Positions 1 through 12,690 of a stretch of 64,000 nt of DNA are shown piece after piece; the first letter of the stretch is position 1, and each line of letters starts with the position of its first letter. A program made the translations under genes and the position numbers. Source of the DNA: Linepithema humile (Eukaryota > Arthropoda > Insecta > Hymenoptera > Formicidae); assembly GCF_040581485.1 (NCBI RefSeq), contig NC_090132.1:19463411-19527410 (forward strand), in the 5' to 3' direction. Under the pieces are notes generated by a model. That model saw only the letters and a program-made list of their open reading frames with translations, was not told the origin of the DNA and did no database searches.

Positions 1-267
1 GTTTTATTTTCGTCTGTCTTCCCTTGACGCGACTTTGCGTCATTTCAACTATCGATCGAATCATTTACTTCGCCAAGGGAATAAACTTTTTCGCAGCTTT
101 GCTTTCTGCGCGTAAATATTGCTACTTTTCAATCTTGTAGAAAGATGCGCGGCACGATCGTCCGGCTTACTCGATTCTCGCTGTATACTGCGAATTTTCC
201 GGTAATGGAAACGTTGCAGCCGTGGATACTAGAGCGAAGAACGAGCGAGTGCTTGTGCGAAAGAAGA

Positions 268-268
<1 letters not shown>
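1..268. other. Non-coding flank, nothing recognised
   Basis: This is moderately AT-rich DNA with scattered CG dinucleotides leading into the GA microsatellite. The only open frames are short and read into that microsatellite, giving Arg-Glu or Ser-Leu runs, so they are artefacts. I see no splice site, RNA gene or repeat boundary here. Confidence 0.5.
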
Positions 269-343
<75 letters not shown>

Positions 344-350
344 TAGAGAG
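269..350. repeat. (AG)n microsatellite with short AGAT tail
   Basis: A nearly pure AG dinucleotide run of about 70 bases (roughly 35 units) runs to position 339. It is followed by two AGAT units and a further AGAG. The preceding bases are AAG trinucleotides, which suggests growth from a purine-rich seed. The frames across it on either strand encode only RERERE or SLSLSL and are not genes. A run this pure is expected to vary in length between individuals. Confidence 0.97.
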
Positions 351-423
351 CACGCAGCATATTTTACTCGGGTATCCAGACACGTCATTCGTAAACTAAG
401 CCAATATACTCGCTAAACTCGAA

Positions 424-439
424 CGGAAGGAAGGAAGGA
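424..439. repeat. (GGAA)n short tandem repeat
   Basis: Four consecutive GGAA units in an otherwise unique sequence. The repeat also resembles clustered ETS-family core sites (GGAA), but nothing else supports a regulatory role. Confidence 0.7.
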
Positions 440-790
440 ACTTCCTGACAAAAGCCTATATTCCATGGATCCTCCGCAGTGCACGTTGCTTCGATGGACC
501 ATCCACAAGCCCAGGCCGGGGGTAGCACAATAGATTCCATCCCGGAGGAGCATCGCCCGAGACAACTTCTTAAAGCCACGCCGGTGACGTCCAAACTTCG
601 GACACATTTTACCTCGGGCCCGTCCCATTAGCGTAAACTTCCAGCGGCGTGCGACACTATATCATTACGATGTTACTGCCAACGGGGACTTCAGTTTGGT
701 CCGCCCGGCTGGAGGACGGTTACGATAAATCCATCACAGCGCGGATACGACATCCTGCTTAAACCTTAACACCGACAAGTCACTGTTTAG
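440..790. other. GC-rich block with overlapping short ORFs
   Basis: The block is clearly richer in G and C than its surroundings and ends abruptly near 790. On the - strand an ATG frame covers 628-413 (71 residues) and includes a plausible-looking stretch around GIYCATPGLGLWMVHRSN. A second - strand frame at 594-385 covers the same bases in another phase and looks equally protein-like. With both phases open and no splice sites or family resemblance, I do not call a gene. It could be an exon, an old retroposed fragment or a regulatory island. Confidence 0.3.
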
Positions 791-840
791 TCCTTCATTG
801 CTCTCTTCTAGCGTGTTGCTTCTCAAAAACGGACGGGAAA

Positions 841-3800
841 GATTTCGAGATTTTTTACAAATTCCACTTATTTTTCTATCTCGATTCTCTATATTTATAA
901 ATTATCTGTGTCAATTCTAGATGCTGAACAATAATAAGAATGATAACTAAATCTCTACAACAAGAATTACTTGATATAAGCAATGTGATTGATATTTTCA
1001 ATATGTTGCATGTAATTAAAAATTATTTTATTACAATGCAATTATGTTATGTCAAAAGCGACTGATTATATTTTTCGTCATTATTGGTGATATTTCTGTG
1101 GTTACTTGATCCTTGCAGTTTCATGAGAAATATAGGGCAGTAGTACGAATCGATGGTTATTTTCGGCTTCATTATCGACGTCATTTTATGTCTCGACAAC
1201 TCTCTAAAGCTCGGTCACTTTGAGTTTCATGACCGAGTATTCGCAAGAGATATCGACGAGCATCGTAATATTTATACCACTGAGTGACAAAGACACGGAA
1301 AGTTTCGCGTAAACTGACATCTCAAAAGAAAATATCCGCCCGTATTACGAGGGCCTTCATAAATTTTATCCGCTCGTAAAACAATTACGCGCGCTCAGCG
1401 CTTCGCTTTAATTCCCGTCCATTGTTGCCGGAAGTCGAGTAAAAAATAAAAGCCTTTCTTCATCTTTATCTTTTATCTTTGTTAACTCGTTATGTACTCT
1501 TTTTTTCTCTTCATTGCTTAATATAAGCGTGTGCTTGAATAACGCGCCCTTGTCTCGTATCTTCGTATCGAAAAGCCTACGTACGATTTATATGTAGAAT
1601 TTCAGAAATTAATTTTGGCCGATAAATAGATGCTGTTAATTTACACGGGCGGCATTTCTATTCGAAAAGCGAGAAATACTCTTCTCTTATTTATGAGCGC
1701 GTTTATGTATTATCGCACTCAGTATTGGATTATCACCGTTTGCAACGCACGTTCCTGCGTTACCAGCAAATAATCGCTTTATGTCCGCCAGAATGTTCCG
1801 CGGATTTTGTAATGGATTATTGTAATTAATGCCATTACATCGTAGCAGTTTGAAACTTAGTACAGCAACATTACACCGCAGCTGTTCCTCACCTACAAGC
1901 TGCGCTTTACTGATACTGACGCGCAAACTTCACACTTTCTTTTTTCGTCACCTAAAAGTGGGGCTTTCATTAAAATTAGATTTTAATAAATATTTGCACA
2001 TTAAATTTTCTAAAATTTTTGAGCATTAAGCAGTTTCTCTTGGTCGGCAGCACGGATTATGGCGTTATAAGTTTGCGTAAAAAATTACAATTTACCCGAT
2101 TGTCACATTTTATCGAAACGAACGGTTAAACGAACAGTTATTCGATGCAATTTTTGCTGCATGGATGGTACACTGAAAATGGCGCTTTTTTATAAACGCG
2201 CATTGGATCTCGTAAATTTCGACGGCGGTAGCATGTGCGTAGCGCCGCCCAATTTAGTCGTAAAATTCGGCAAATCACGTGGATATTCGCGCGTGCGAAT
2301 GCACGTGCGACTGCCGTTCGGAGAAGTCGGCCGCTATTTTGCGGATTTTGTTCGGTCGTAAAGTGATTATGCAAAACGTAGTCGCGCTTCGCTGTGCGCC
2401 CACGAAGAGCGCTTTAATTTGGTGGCATTGTCGGGTCCTGAGACTCGGGCGAAAATTAAAAGCTTATCTCGCACGGTCCTTCCTCCCGCTCGGCGTTGTA
2501 GCCTTGCATTGTCTACCACCGGAATTATTATCAACAACGCCGGTGTACACGTTGCCGACGTCGTTGCAGATAGTAATTGTTTGAACGTTGATTCCGTCCC
2601 ATTGTTTGCTCGTCAAGTCCTTTCTTCATCATCATGGACCTTCTTCTCGCTGTTCCTGTCGTACTTTGTTCGGCTGCGTTGTTGTTAAAAGGATAACCGA
2701 CTTTAGGTTGCATTGTCTTGCATTTTTCTGTGTCATCTTTAGTGAAAATGTAACGGCTTTTAAATTTAATTTTTACTCTGTAATTAAGAACTTTTAAACA
2801 AGAACACGATTTCTTTTCTTCTAGAGAAATTACCTTAATTCTTGAATACTGAGATAAAATTCTAGGAAGCGTTAAAACTATAATTTTTATTTTTGCAAGA
2901 AAAGTGGTCAGTTAATAGAGATTAACATAGAAATTACTAATCATTATCTTGATTAAACACTTATGACGTAAATGAAAGCATATTTGCAAGTTTTGTAGTT
3001 TATTTCATGTGCATCTCTTATCATAAAAGAGTCAAACTATTAATTTTTGGCAAGTTGTTGTTATTGTCTTGTCAGAGAAAACGTGTTAATCATTGTACTG
3101 CAGTTTACACGATTTTCATTCCACTCAATAATTGAAAGACATTTATTCGACAACAAGTTAAGCTATACGTCACGCTCGGAATGCTTGATGCAATGGCTGT
3201 CCGTTTTCACTTGCAACCACCGCTGTCGAAATGTAACGAGCTTGTCGGATTCGAAAGACGAAAAGCGGCCTTGTGCCGTTGCGGTAGGGTTATTTAGAAA
3301 CTTGCCATAGTAGTTTACGAGATACATGTCCCTCGCGATGCTAATGTCCACATTGAGGCAGGCTAGTCGCCAATTAATTACAACACATTAATTATGAAAC
3401 GTGTCCGATACGCGTATAAAGTAACAAGGCTTACTGTCGTAATACGTGAAGCATGACCGTCGCACACGCATACATGCATGCATGCCTAGGACGGCGGATG
3501 CGCGTGTTGGAGAAGAGCCGAGGACGTTTGGCCCCGTATGTCGTTACGGGCGTGCGAAGGGCCCGTTTAATATGAATTGCGTATTAATAACGAACTAACT
3601 AGGCGCGAGAGTGCCGCCGGTTATTATTATTTATCAGAGTGATTAATTTCAGCCGCTGTGTTGCGGTGCGCCGCACCTGCGCCATCGCTTGCATGCCGCG
3701 CGCTGGGAAATTGGATTCAGTTCGGGTTGCATTTCGGCAAACGCGCCGAAAACTGATCGCGCCACTTCATGGATATATTCTCGTGCAGACGACTGCTCCG

Positions 3801-6800
3801 TTTTCTTGCGCGTCGCGATTCTCGCGTCAAATTTTCCTCCCCATTAATATAATTTTGCACATATTAAAACGACATAATTTTTTGCGAATTTTTTTTCCTC
3901 TCTTTCGCTCGCGGTGTATACGACAAAATAGATCTATGAATATAAACATAAAAATTGTTTTTATATGTGTATAATATAACTATACTCGACGAATGAGAAT
4001 TTATCTTTTTTTTAATCCCGTGCATGCATGTTGTTTTATGCCTGTTGACGTGTTTCTCGTTGTTGAATGATAGTTTAGCAACAGGATAACTGATGTTTAC
4101 AATCACGCTCGACGTGTTTCTCACGGTTGTGAGAGATATGATTAATACTCGCAAAAAAAAATATTCTGCCAACATCAGGTACTCATACACTGCGCTATAA
4201 TATTTATTGTTTCAGTGCATCTCTAAATTCTCTCACGTGCACTCAACACACGTAGTATTGAATTAATTGTAAAACGAGGAATGTTTGAAGCTTTTACTTT
4301 TGAAAGGATCTTAGAAATTTTTAAATAGATGTTTTCAATTTTATTGAGAAAAATTCAATATCACGCATCATGTATAATGCAGAATACACGTAATTGTATC
4401 ATTATTGATATTTTATAAAATTATTAGTTAATATTTGGTATTTATATAGGATATGGATGTCTCTGTTAAACAAATCTTTTTTAAGCCCCCAATATTTCTA
4501 AATTTAGCTAAATCCTAGGTATGAATCACACGGCGACTTGATAGTAAGATTGTTTAATTTTTATTGCAAACTTTCGTTCGCTAAGAATAACAGGTCGAAC
4601 GGTCCGCGGTTCCCTTAAATAACGGTTATCAGTGGGATTAATGGCCCGGCGCTATCGTTTTTCCGGTATTCCGATAATAGGTAGAACGCGCGCTGGTCGA
4701 GCACGCGGCGTAGCGAAATTATCGATACATAGATCCGCCCAATGTAGGTGAAAAGTTATGGGTTAGTGCATAAAGCAGCGCATATTTTATCCAAAAGAAT
4801 CGATACGGCTGGTCCTTGGTGTTATAAAGCCGATCTGAATATCTCGAAGCTCTTTTCGATGAAATTTAAGCAATGATTATGCGCCAACAATTAAATTTAC
4901 TTTTTTCATCTTATTTTCCACTTATTTGCAGGATATCTCGAAACAAGCACGTTTTACGAAATATATATAGATATATATATAATGACATTTTATAATAGAG
5001 AACCATGCGGAACGTTGTTCTGTTTCTTTTGCAACAGACGTATCTGCTGCAAAAGGAGGAAAGAATTCCGTGCAAATTCGTATCCGAGAATGAACAATAG
5101 GGAAATGAGAGTAACAGTTTCGCGGATTACACATATAACTGCTCGACGAGAATGATTCATTTGTATCGAAATTTGTGACGCAACGAAAAAGCTACACTTA
5201 TTAAATTGAGAAGCATTTGTAATATATTGGTTTCAACTAACTCCGCTGAAAACGAGACACATTCGAGACACTAATTGGGCGACCACATTTACGTGGAGCA
5301 CGCTGAAGTCTGGTTCGTTGCGACCGCAAATGTGTTTCCGGCATACACATGTAGATGCAGCATTCCTAACTATTAAATTAATCGCTAATGTTTTCTCGCA
5401 ATTTCCTGCTTTTCCATATAGAAAAGTATTTGCGCGTTAGTACACTTGTTTTGCGATTGGTCACACCGCTACGAAAATTAATTAGACAAGAAATCATTCA
5501 TGTCTCTCTTTCGTGTTGCTTCATTTGGAACAAAGAACAGTTTTATTATTTTATATTTTATAATTAATATACCAATAAATAAAACCATATATTTATTATG
5601 TTGCGAGATTGATATAAATTATTAATCTCAATAATATTAATCTCTCAAATATTAAAATTTCTTACTCGTGAATAACCAAACTTTTTAGAAATTATATCTT
5701 GAGTATTGAGCATTGAAAGAAATAAATTATCAGAAAAACATTTAATTCACCAGAAATGAATTTTCACGGAATTTGTGGTGCATTTTTTTAAAATGTCGAA
5801 ATATAGTTGTTTATTTTTGTTACGGCAAAACTCTATAGATATATTACTCTATGGATATATTACCTTCATATTCCGATTTATTAAGTTCTCATAATAGCTT
5901 GATCGAGTGGTTTCGACGCTAGAGATTTCCCGAGGGAAACGCGATCAATTTAATGAAATAATTTCAGCGTGAATATTAATTTCGCGCGGTATGACGGCCA
6001 TCGATTAAGACTAAATTATGCGTCTCTTTCGCAAGTAATTCGGACTTTAGGATACAACTACAAAATCAGCTGACGAATGGTGCCCGCGGGAAATTAGAGC
6101 CAATTGCACTACCGAGACTGCGCGTGTTTTAAACTCATCGATGAATTCGCATGTTTTGCACAAGAAGTATCGCCGGACACAACGGCTAATAAACAATATT
6201 TTTTCACTTAGATACGCGTGGGAATTTCTTTCAAACGCCACAATTTATTCCTAACATGTCTGACTTTCCAATATGTTTTACCACTGCGTTGTGCTAGGTG
6301 ATTGCATATTTTGATATATTAATATCTAAAAACGTTCTTCAAAATATAGGACATTATTTAGATATATAATATTTTTTTATTGCCACGTAACATGATTTAA
6401 GAATAATTAATAAAATTAATTTGTCTAATTTAGTACGTTTGTTGATTTTGAGCTGATTATGAACAGTTCTGATTTTTGTTGCATTTGATGAATACTTGAG
6501 GATTGTAACGCGCAGTATACATATATTAGCAGGTTTTTTTTATCGGGACCGATATTCACGTATGTGACAGACGCCACGGTCGGTTGATATTGGTCGATAC
6601 GACCACGAAGACTTACCGATGAACGCGTCATGCCAATACGATTTGGATACCACGGACGTCTCGTCGGCACGTACGAGAAAATTTCGTTCCCCGCGTGTGT
6701 CACGACCAACTGCTACGAACCAACTCCGTTACCGTGCGCTTCTCCGGTATCGATGCAGTTTCTCGATATTTTATCATGTATTCCTAGTGTGCCATCGGAA

Positions 6801-7700
6801 AATGGCAAATAGTTGGCGCATTGATGTTTGGATCGCATTGGTTTCACGCTGCGCGGAACAATGTGTCATCTTAAACACTTGTTTCTCGCAAAAAAGCTAT
6901 AATTATTTTGAATAAATAGAAGGAATAATTGCGCACATACATTTCTTCAACAGACTGACTTGTCAGTCAGAGGAAAATTTATATTTTTAATAGAATTACA
7001 AAAATATTTTTAGAATATTTTACTACACAAAAAAATGTTATCTTTAATGAATTACGTTCGCAAACTGTTGTTTGATATATAAATTAAATTTATATAAATT
7101 TTGTGAAGTGGAAAGACGAATCGTATTTTTGTTATACTTTAAAGTGCTCTTAAATCAAGATAGAGTGCACACGTTTTATTCCTGGTAATAAACTGTAAAA
7201 ATGTTAATGGTCACGGGAAAGTTTTCGATGTTGGCGCGGAGAACGTAAATTGTATTAATATCCGTTAAAAGCTAAGTAACGTGATGCTTCATGTACTTCC
7301 CTTTCGGTATGGAGCGATGTTCTCTCTCTCTGTCGTTTCTACTTTTTGCACTCGCGGAGAGTGGAATACATACACTAAGGATAAGGTAGTCGCAGGAGAC
7401 CATGGTGCTATTTTCCCCTTTATCCTGTAACTAATATACCACTCACTGTTTTTGTTTTACTAGAGATACAGATATTCTTTTCATTCATATCTGCAATTAG
7501 CGCAGCTTTACTTGGCAATGGTTTCTATAGCAATCACAGTAACTTTTACGATAATTAAAAAAATGTATAATTTAATGCTTATATTTCTAAAATCAAAAAT
7601 ATTAACGATAATTTGTTATTTAATTTGAATATTCGAATACTCGACTCGCGTGTGTAAAGAGCTTGTTATTCATGTAACTTAATCTTATTGCAATAAACCG
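841..7700. other. AT-rich DNA without recognisable genes
   Basis: This long AT-rich stretch has many short A/T runs and alternating TA tracts, for example around 4960-4985. Open frames are all under 112 codons, biased to Phe, Ile, Lys and Asn, and lack family motifs. A good-looking 3' splice acceptor (a pyrimidine-rich tract ending in TTTGCAG at about 4932) is not followed by an open exon ending in a donor. A tetranucleotide-like run of ATGC units sits at about 3473-3485. The stretch is consistent with intron or intergenic DNA. Confidence 0.5.
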
Positions 7701-7739
7701 CAATATCTTTAACTAATTGTAAGTACATACCGCGGTTAT

Positions 7740-8060
7740 GATATATCCGATAAAGTTAAATCCCAGATATGCTCCAATCAGATCTAATATAGACTGGTAG
7801 GTGAATGGTGGACGGGCTGCAGGAGTTAAGTAGGATGGAACCGCTGCTAGTTACGGGCGAGGAGGTACGGAGTAAGAGAGTGGCAACGCCGAACTCTAAG
7901 TACTTCTGATAGGATTTACCTCCTCTCTCAGAGCGCATTCACGGCATCTGCTTTGGGTCCGTCTACCTTCTCGAGGAGGATCGGTTCCTCCTCGTAGGAC
8001 CGGAACCTCGTAAATCAGTAATCAGAATTCCCTGGTGCTCCAGCGAGGAGTAATACATTC
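7740..8060. other. GC-richer island with stem-loop
   Basis: A GC-richer patch within AT-rich DNA. It contains a 60-codon - strand frame (7938-7756) of Ser-rich composition that I do not recognise, and the 9-bp stem-loop described separately. No acceptor and donor pair brackets the frame, so I do not call an exon. Confidence 0.3.
7972..7994. repeat. Perfect 9-bp inverted repeat (stem-loop)
   Basis: CGAGGAGGA at 7972-7980 is the exact reverse complement of TCCTCCTCG at 7986-7994, with a five-base TCGGT loop. The hairpin is short and GC-rich. It is not followed by a T-run, and it does not match the histone 3' stem-loop (6-bp stem, 4-base loop). Chance is possible, though the surrounding sequence also alternates purine- and pyrimidine-rich strands. 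Confidence 0.7.
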
Positions 8061-9076
8061 ACCACAGCCGGTTGCTTAAGCATGAAGATAAGGGGAGATG
8101 TCCGTCCGTCACGCGCGCGTTCCGATGCTGAAAATACGTCGGCGCAGACTTCTTTTCGACTTCAATCTGCTTCTGTCTTGCAAATCAGCTTCGTGGAGAA
8201 GTTGGCGATTAATTAGATCTGCAACGGGATTTGCAATCGCGTGGAAATTATAATACGATCATCCTGGCAAATAGCTGCCGTTATCGCTGTGCAACGCGTA
8301 TTTACTGACTCATCTGGGAGCATTTTAAATTTTATCACGATAACTGGTGTTCGTAATTATTACGCTTTTAACTGTAATGTTACGCGGTTTACTGTAACGT
8401 AATTATGATGTATTATGTACACTCTCATTAGCCACATTATTTTACGCATTACAATACATACTTCGTTCGTTATAACTGAATGACATATATTTTATCGAAC
8501 ATAACGCTGCATTATTGCATTAATCTTGAAGTAAAACTATGGGCTTAGCATAATAATTATTCTTTTCCTTTTTGCTAATTTTAATTGCAATTCAAACTTT
8601 ATATTGCATTTAATATTCAACAAAAATTTGTTTGAGAAAGTTGGTTTTACTTGCTTTTTAATCTCTTGCCAAATTATACTATGATTACAACAATTTTCAC
8701 TTCTTTAATTGCTGACATTTTCTTAATTTTAGAGTTTGGACGTTTTAATTTAAATTTAAGAATTTTACAATTTTAATTTATATTAATTATGTGCATTAAG
8801 CACGTAATGTAGTGAAAATGTAAAAATATCTGTTCGCATATATTGAATTTATTCGTAGATTTCTAAATTTTATTTATAAATTTAACAAAGAGAAATGCAG
8901 GTCATATGAGGATAAAATAAAATTATTTAATTCGCTCTCTTACCATTTTTCATAATTATGAAGTAAATTAACAAGTTGAGCGTCACATGCATACGGTCGG
9001 AGGACAATATTTTTAACTATTGTTTAAATATATGCAGTCTTCGCGGGCGAGGCTTTGCAACGGATTTTCGTAAGCA
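8061..9076. other. AT-rich DNA, nothing recognised
   Basis: Continues the AT-rich background. Between 8340 and 8420 there are several similar TTACG/GTAATG words, but no clear period. No credible coding frame or RNA gene is visible. Confidence 0.45.
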
Positions 9077-9195
9077 TTACAAATATCACTGTAACGAGTT
9101 CTCGACCTCGCACTGAGATTTCTCCTAAATTCTCCAGAGCGCGCGAACTTCTCGAGCGTGTCATGACGCACGTTGAAGTTCCGTAGCTCGAAGCG
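9077..9195 (+). repeat. Diverged ~120-bp module, copy A
   Basis: First of three similar segments in a 1.35-kb stretch. It shares TTACAAATATCACTG exactly with copy C, followed in the same order by TAACGAG, a CTCG-rich stretch, a CGAACTTC word, a TGTCATGACG word (TGTCGTGACG in C) and GTTGAAGTT / AGTGAAGTT. The copies are old: long gaps and many substitutions separate them. No protein frame is conserved between them, which points to a non-coding unit. Confidence 0.5.
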
Positions 9196-9610
9196 TAACC
9201 CATCATGAGCTTTCTGGGATTTACATCCACCTCTTATTTGGAAATTGCTCTACTCGTTATTCACGATTACTTGCGCTAATCTTATTAACCACGTGGCGAG
9301 GAATGTATTATATTAATTGCATCGTGACTCGGAGAATTTAATCTGGTACTTCTAATTATGTGTTCTTGCCGCGTGTTATATTAAATCTATCAATTTTACT
9401 GTCTGAAAATTCATTACTGTTGCGCAAGGTGATGAAATTGTCTTTTTTCACCATTAAATATGTATAAAGGGTATATCTTCATTTTCTTAATAATATTCCG
9501 CAATGCAAATTCAACGTTGAATTATAACAGATATTTTTTTGAAATTTTTACAGTAGCATACGAGTATGATTGTTTAGCAGTTATGCGTGTTATTTTTAAA
9601 ATTTCGCTCA

Positions 9611-9726
9611 TAAATGTTACATATTATTCGGGGTTAACGAGCTTTCACCTTTTGCCAAGTTTTACTCGAAATTCTCAACAAGTTGGAACTTCGAGGGGAC
9701 GTTTTCACAAAGTTCTATACTTCTGA
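9611..9726 (+). repeat. Diverged ~120-bp module, copy B
   Basis: Second copy of the module, about 535 bp after copy A. It shares TAAATGTTACA, then TTAACGAGC, then a CGAAATTC word and GAACTTC in the same order as copy C, and ends with a diverged GGGACG...AAGTT segment. It is the most diverged of the three. An 88-codon + frame ends here, but it is not shared with the other copies. Confidence 0.4.
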
Positions 9727-10298
9727 CGTGCAGCGAGCTTTCAAGATTGCCGTGATTCTAATTATTTGTTTTATGCACGCAGCTATGTTTTATTACCGCC
9801 ATGCAATTATTAACGTCGGCGCTTCGTCGCACATCGCTGCGAACTATGAGACAAATCAGTAATTCATACCTGAGAGAAAAGTTATTACATTTTCATAAGT
9901 CCTACATCTTTTGTTTGAATTTTTCAATAGCGGTGCAAGTCAGAGGAAAATATATTTATATCAACATTTACAAACGAAAGTATTTTTGCATTGAAAAGTC
10001 TTATAACGATTTGTAATATTTTGATAGTAATAATAGTGTTCACTATTGCAGTAATTTTTATTTCTTGTTTTTTCTGTTTTTTCAGTTTTGTTTAATTTTT
10101 ATTTTGTTAAGGGAATTTGCGACATTCAATTTTTTTGTGCGCATATTACGCAAAAATTGAGATATTTGAAATATTTTCGGATAAAGTTTCACACGAGGTC
10201 AATTGTTACGGATCGTGATAGCCGTTTTCACTTTGTTCGATTTAATGCGGAGAAAAACGTTTCGTTACCACCGCGACACTTTGCAGTAAATCACCCCT

Positions 10299-10429
10299 TA
10301 AATGTTACAAATATCACTGGAGCTTAACGAGCACTCGCCCTCTCCGCAAGATTCGTTTGAAATTCCCAAAGGGCTCGAACTTCAGGAGCATGTCGTGACG
10401 GGTAGTGAAGTTAGTACTTTGAAGCGAAG
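10299..10429 (+). repeat. Diverged ~120-bp module, copy C
   Basis: Third copy. It links the other two: it matches A through TTACAAATATCACTG and TGTCGTGACG, and B through TAAATGTTACA and TTAACGAGC. Spacing to copy B is about 690 bp. It lies just upstream of the CT microsatellite. I cannot assign it to a transposon family. It may be a local duplication of a regulatory unit or a relic of a dispersed repeat. Confidence 0.5.
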
Positions 10430-10620
10430 CCTTGGCAATGGCTTCGGGTTTTCAGGACTCAGAAATTATACGCGGCGTCCTGCCACCGAGACTACCCGGA
10501 ATTAATTCGTCTATGCGATAATATGCGGTGTCGACTCCTTCTTTTTTTTTCGGTCAGACAAATCCACCCCTTCCACATTCATTTTCCCTTTATTCGTCCT
10601 CTTTTGTTCGTTCTCTGTAC

Positions 10621-10623
<3 letters not shown>

Positions 10624-10670
<47 letters not shown>
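10624..10670. repeat. (CT)n microsatellite
   Basis: About 22 uninterrupted TC units followed by a T/C-rich tail. Frames crossing it encode SLSLSL and are artefacts. It lies in a longer pyrimidine-rich stretch from about 10540 to 10700. Confidence 0.97.
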
Positions 10671-10674
<4 letters not shown>

Positions 10675-10912
10675 TCCTATCTTTTTCTTTTGCTTCTCGT
10701 TTTATCCGGCCACAAATATCTCTGATAGCTCGCGCTGTTCCGCCTCAGTCGGCGGCTGTACTTTTAGTTGGTTAAAAATAATTTCCACGTGTGTGCCTTC
10801 GATAACTTTTTACTTAAGTACTTGAGATTCGAATTTCCTGTATGCCTGTCAAGAATTGAGTGAAAATCACTTTTAAGAGTGATGACGAACTTGCGAGCTG
10901 ACGTAACTTTGA

Positions 10913-10932
10913 TAACTTTGATAACTTTAGTA
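10913..10932. repeat. Short 9-bp tandem repeat (TAACTTTGA)
   Basis: TAACTTTGA is repeated twice, with a third partial copy TAACTTTAG. It is too short to be more than replication slippage. Confidence 0.75.
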
Positions 10933-12690
10933 ATTGTTTGCGATCAGCATGTTGTAACAATACATCATTACGCATGCATTTTCCTGATATAATAACTGCT
11001 CTTCATAATCGACATATGCAGAATCTCCATGATTACGATCTTGATTAATGCTACATTCTCACACATCGCATTTGCCCACAATGAATCTGTTATAGTGGTC
11101 ATGTATTAGATTAGTATTGTAAAAATAGTAAAAGTGTATTTCGTGCCTGCTAAAATTACAAGATTTTTATTTCCAATAAAATTGCCATTAAACATTATAA
11201 ATGAATAATTTTTTGAATATTTTTTGACAAAAATTGATAAATGTCACGAATATATATCCAAACTGTTTCTAATTATTTTTCTTATTATATTATGAATGTT
11301 ATATTTGTCTCACTAACAATATTTAAATGAGATAAACCGATATTTGTATATCGTTATATTTATTAACGAGATCATAACACGATTGTATTCTAGAATTTCG
11401 AATCAGGTAATTTTACGGGATTCATCCATTATTCATGCGCATTACTCTTGATTGCAGGGTTGCGATGAATATTGTATACTTATTAGCGCGCTTTCATAAG
11501 AGCAGTAGCGCATTGGCGTGGTTCTCTATAGTTATCTAAATATAGTAGCTAGGATACAAAAAGGAGCAGCGTGGTATGCTTTTAGTTATGCTTTCGTTTA
11601 CTACGAAAATTCATAATCGCTGTTCCTGCCGACGTTAATTAAGAAAACACCGTAAAAGCTTCATGTGTTCGGTGAAAAGAATTCGGGAGCGAAATATCCG
11701 GTGGATAATTTCAGTTTATTGCTTATGCAAATAAGCGGGTTTTTCTTGTAATTGTGTAATAAATATTTTACAAATTTAATTTGTTGAGATTAAACAATGT
11801 TTTGATGATTTAAGTAATCAGTTGTAAAAGAGTAAAAAGTTTGAGATTTATTGAGGTTCAGTTTATTGTGAAATTAGATGGTTGTCGAAATATTTCTTCA
11901 CTGCAACAATACGTCACACTCATGCTCTTTTATCTCTCGCTAAAGTCGATATCTTTGAATATTTTAACGTTGAAACATATACCGCCTGTGGTCGAGATAT
12001 CTCGCCGTTAATGGCATATTATTAACGATCGTTATAGGCGAGGAAGAAAGGAAAAGGTTCGTTATGAAGAGTTTATATTTCGGTGTGTCGATGCACTTCG
12101 CCCCAGAAATAATAGTCGCATAAATCTTCGATGGGTAACATTGCGTCTGGATCCTCGCCAGAGTAACATAGTACAATAGTGAATACATCGGTATATTTCT
12201 TTGCACAAGAAATACTACCTATGTATAGAGAGATGTGTAATATTTATCATTTAAAAAAGTATTCTATATATAAATTTATACTATAAATTTATCAAATAAA
12301 TATCTCAATGAAATATTATATTATCCATATATATCATTTTTTATTTTTGTTTCGAAAGTTAATAGATAATAAATTTTTTTTCTTTTAATTTTGTTTGAAT
12401 CTACCGAGTGTTTTATATCAACTATTTATAAAAATAATATATTGAATTAAATGTCAAAATATTGCAAAATAAACAGCTTATTGAAATTTTTGGCAAAGAA
12501 AAATTATTGCAGATTGCTTTAAAATAGCATTCGAGATATATTTGATAATTTTATTATGGAAAATTTATTTAGATTTCCAAAAATATAAATTTTGTAAATA
12601 AATAACGCTTTTATTTTTATAAAATTTATATTTTATAATTTCTATATCTAGAAGATTTTTTGAAATTTGATACTTAAACTTCACTTAGCG
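10933..12690. other. AT-rich DNA, nothing recognised
   Basis: Strongly AT-rich, especially 12230-12660, with long runs of A, T and TATA-type words. There is a plausible splice acceptor ending in TGATTGCAG near 11457, without a matching exon or donor. No frame exceeds 80 codons. Confidence 0.45.

Noticed and set aside
129..416. Several ORFs through the GA microsatellite
   Set aside because: They translate the repeat itself (RERE or SLSL) and are open in several phases on both strands.
6611..6712. Minus-strand frame ending in ATCG/GTAAGT as an exon
   Set aside because: The donor is good, but the open frame is only about 32 codons, with an in-frame stop upstream and no polypyrimidine acceptor.
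7972..7994. Histone-mRNA stem-loop or microRNA precursor
   Set aside because: The stem and loop lengths differ from the histone element and the stem is far too short for a microRNA hairpin.
9865..9885. Minus-strand CTCTCAG/GTATGA fused splice junction
   Set aside because: The acceptor side is good, but the donor lacks the final T and there is no second donor within 50 nt, unlike the three reported sites.
10523..10825. 100-codon ORF through the CT microsatellite
   Set aside because: The frame is dominated by the dinucleotide repeat and has no coding signature outside it.
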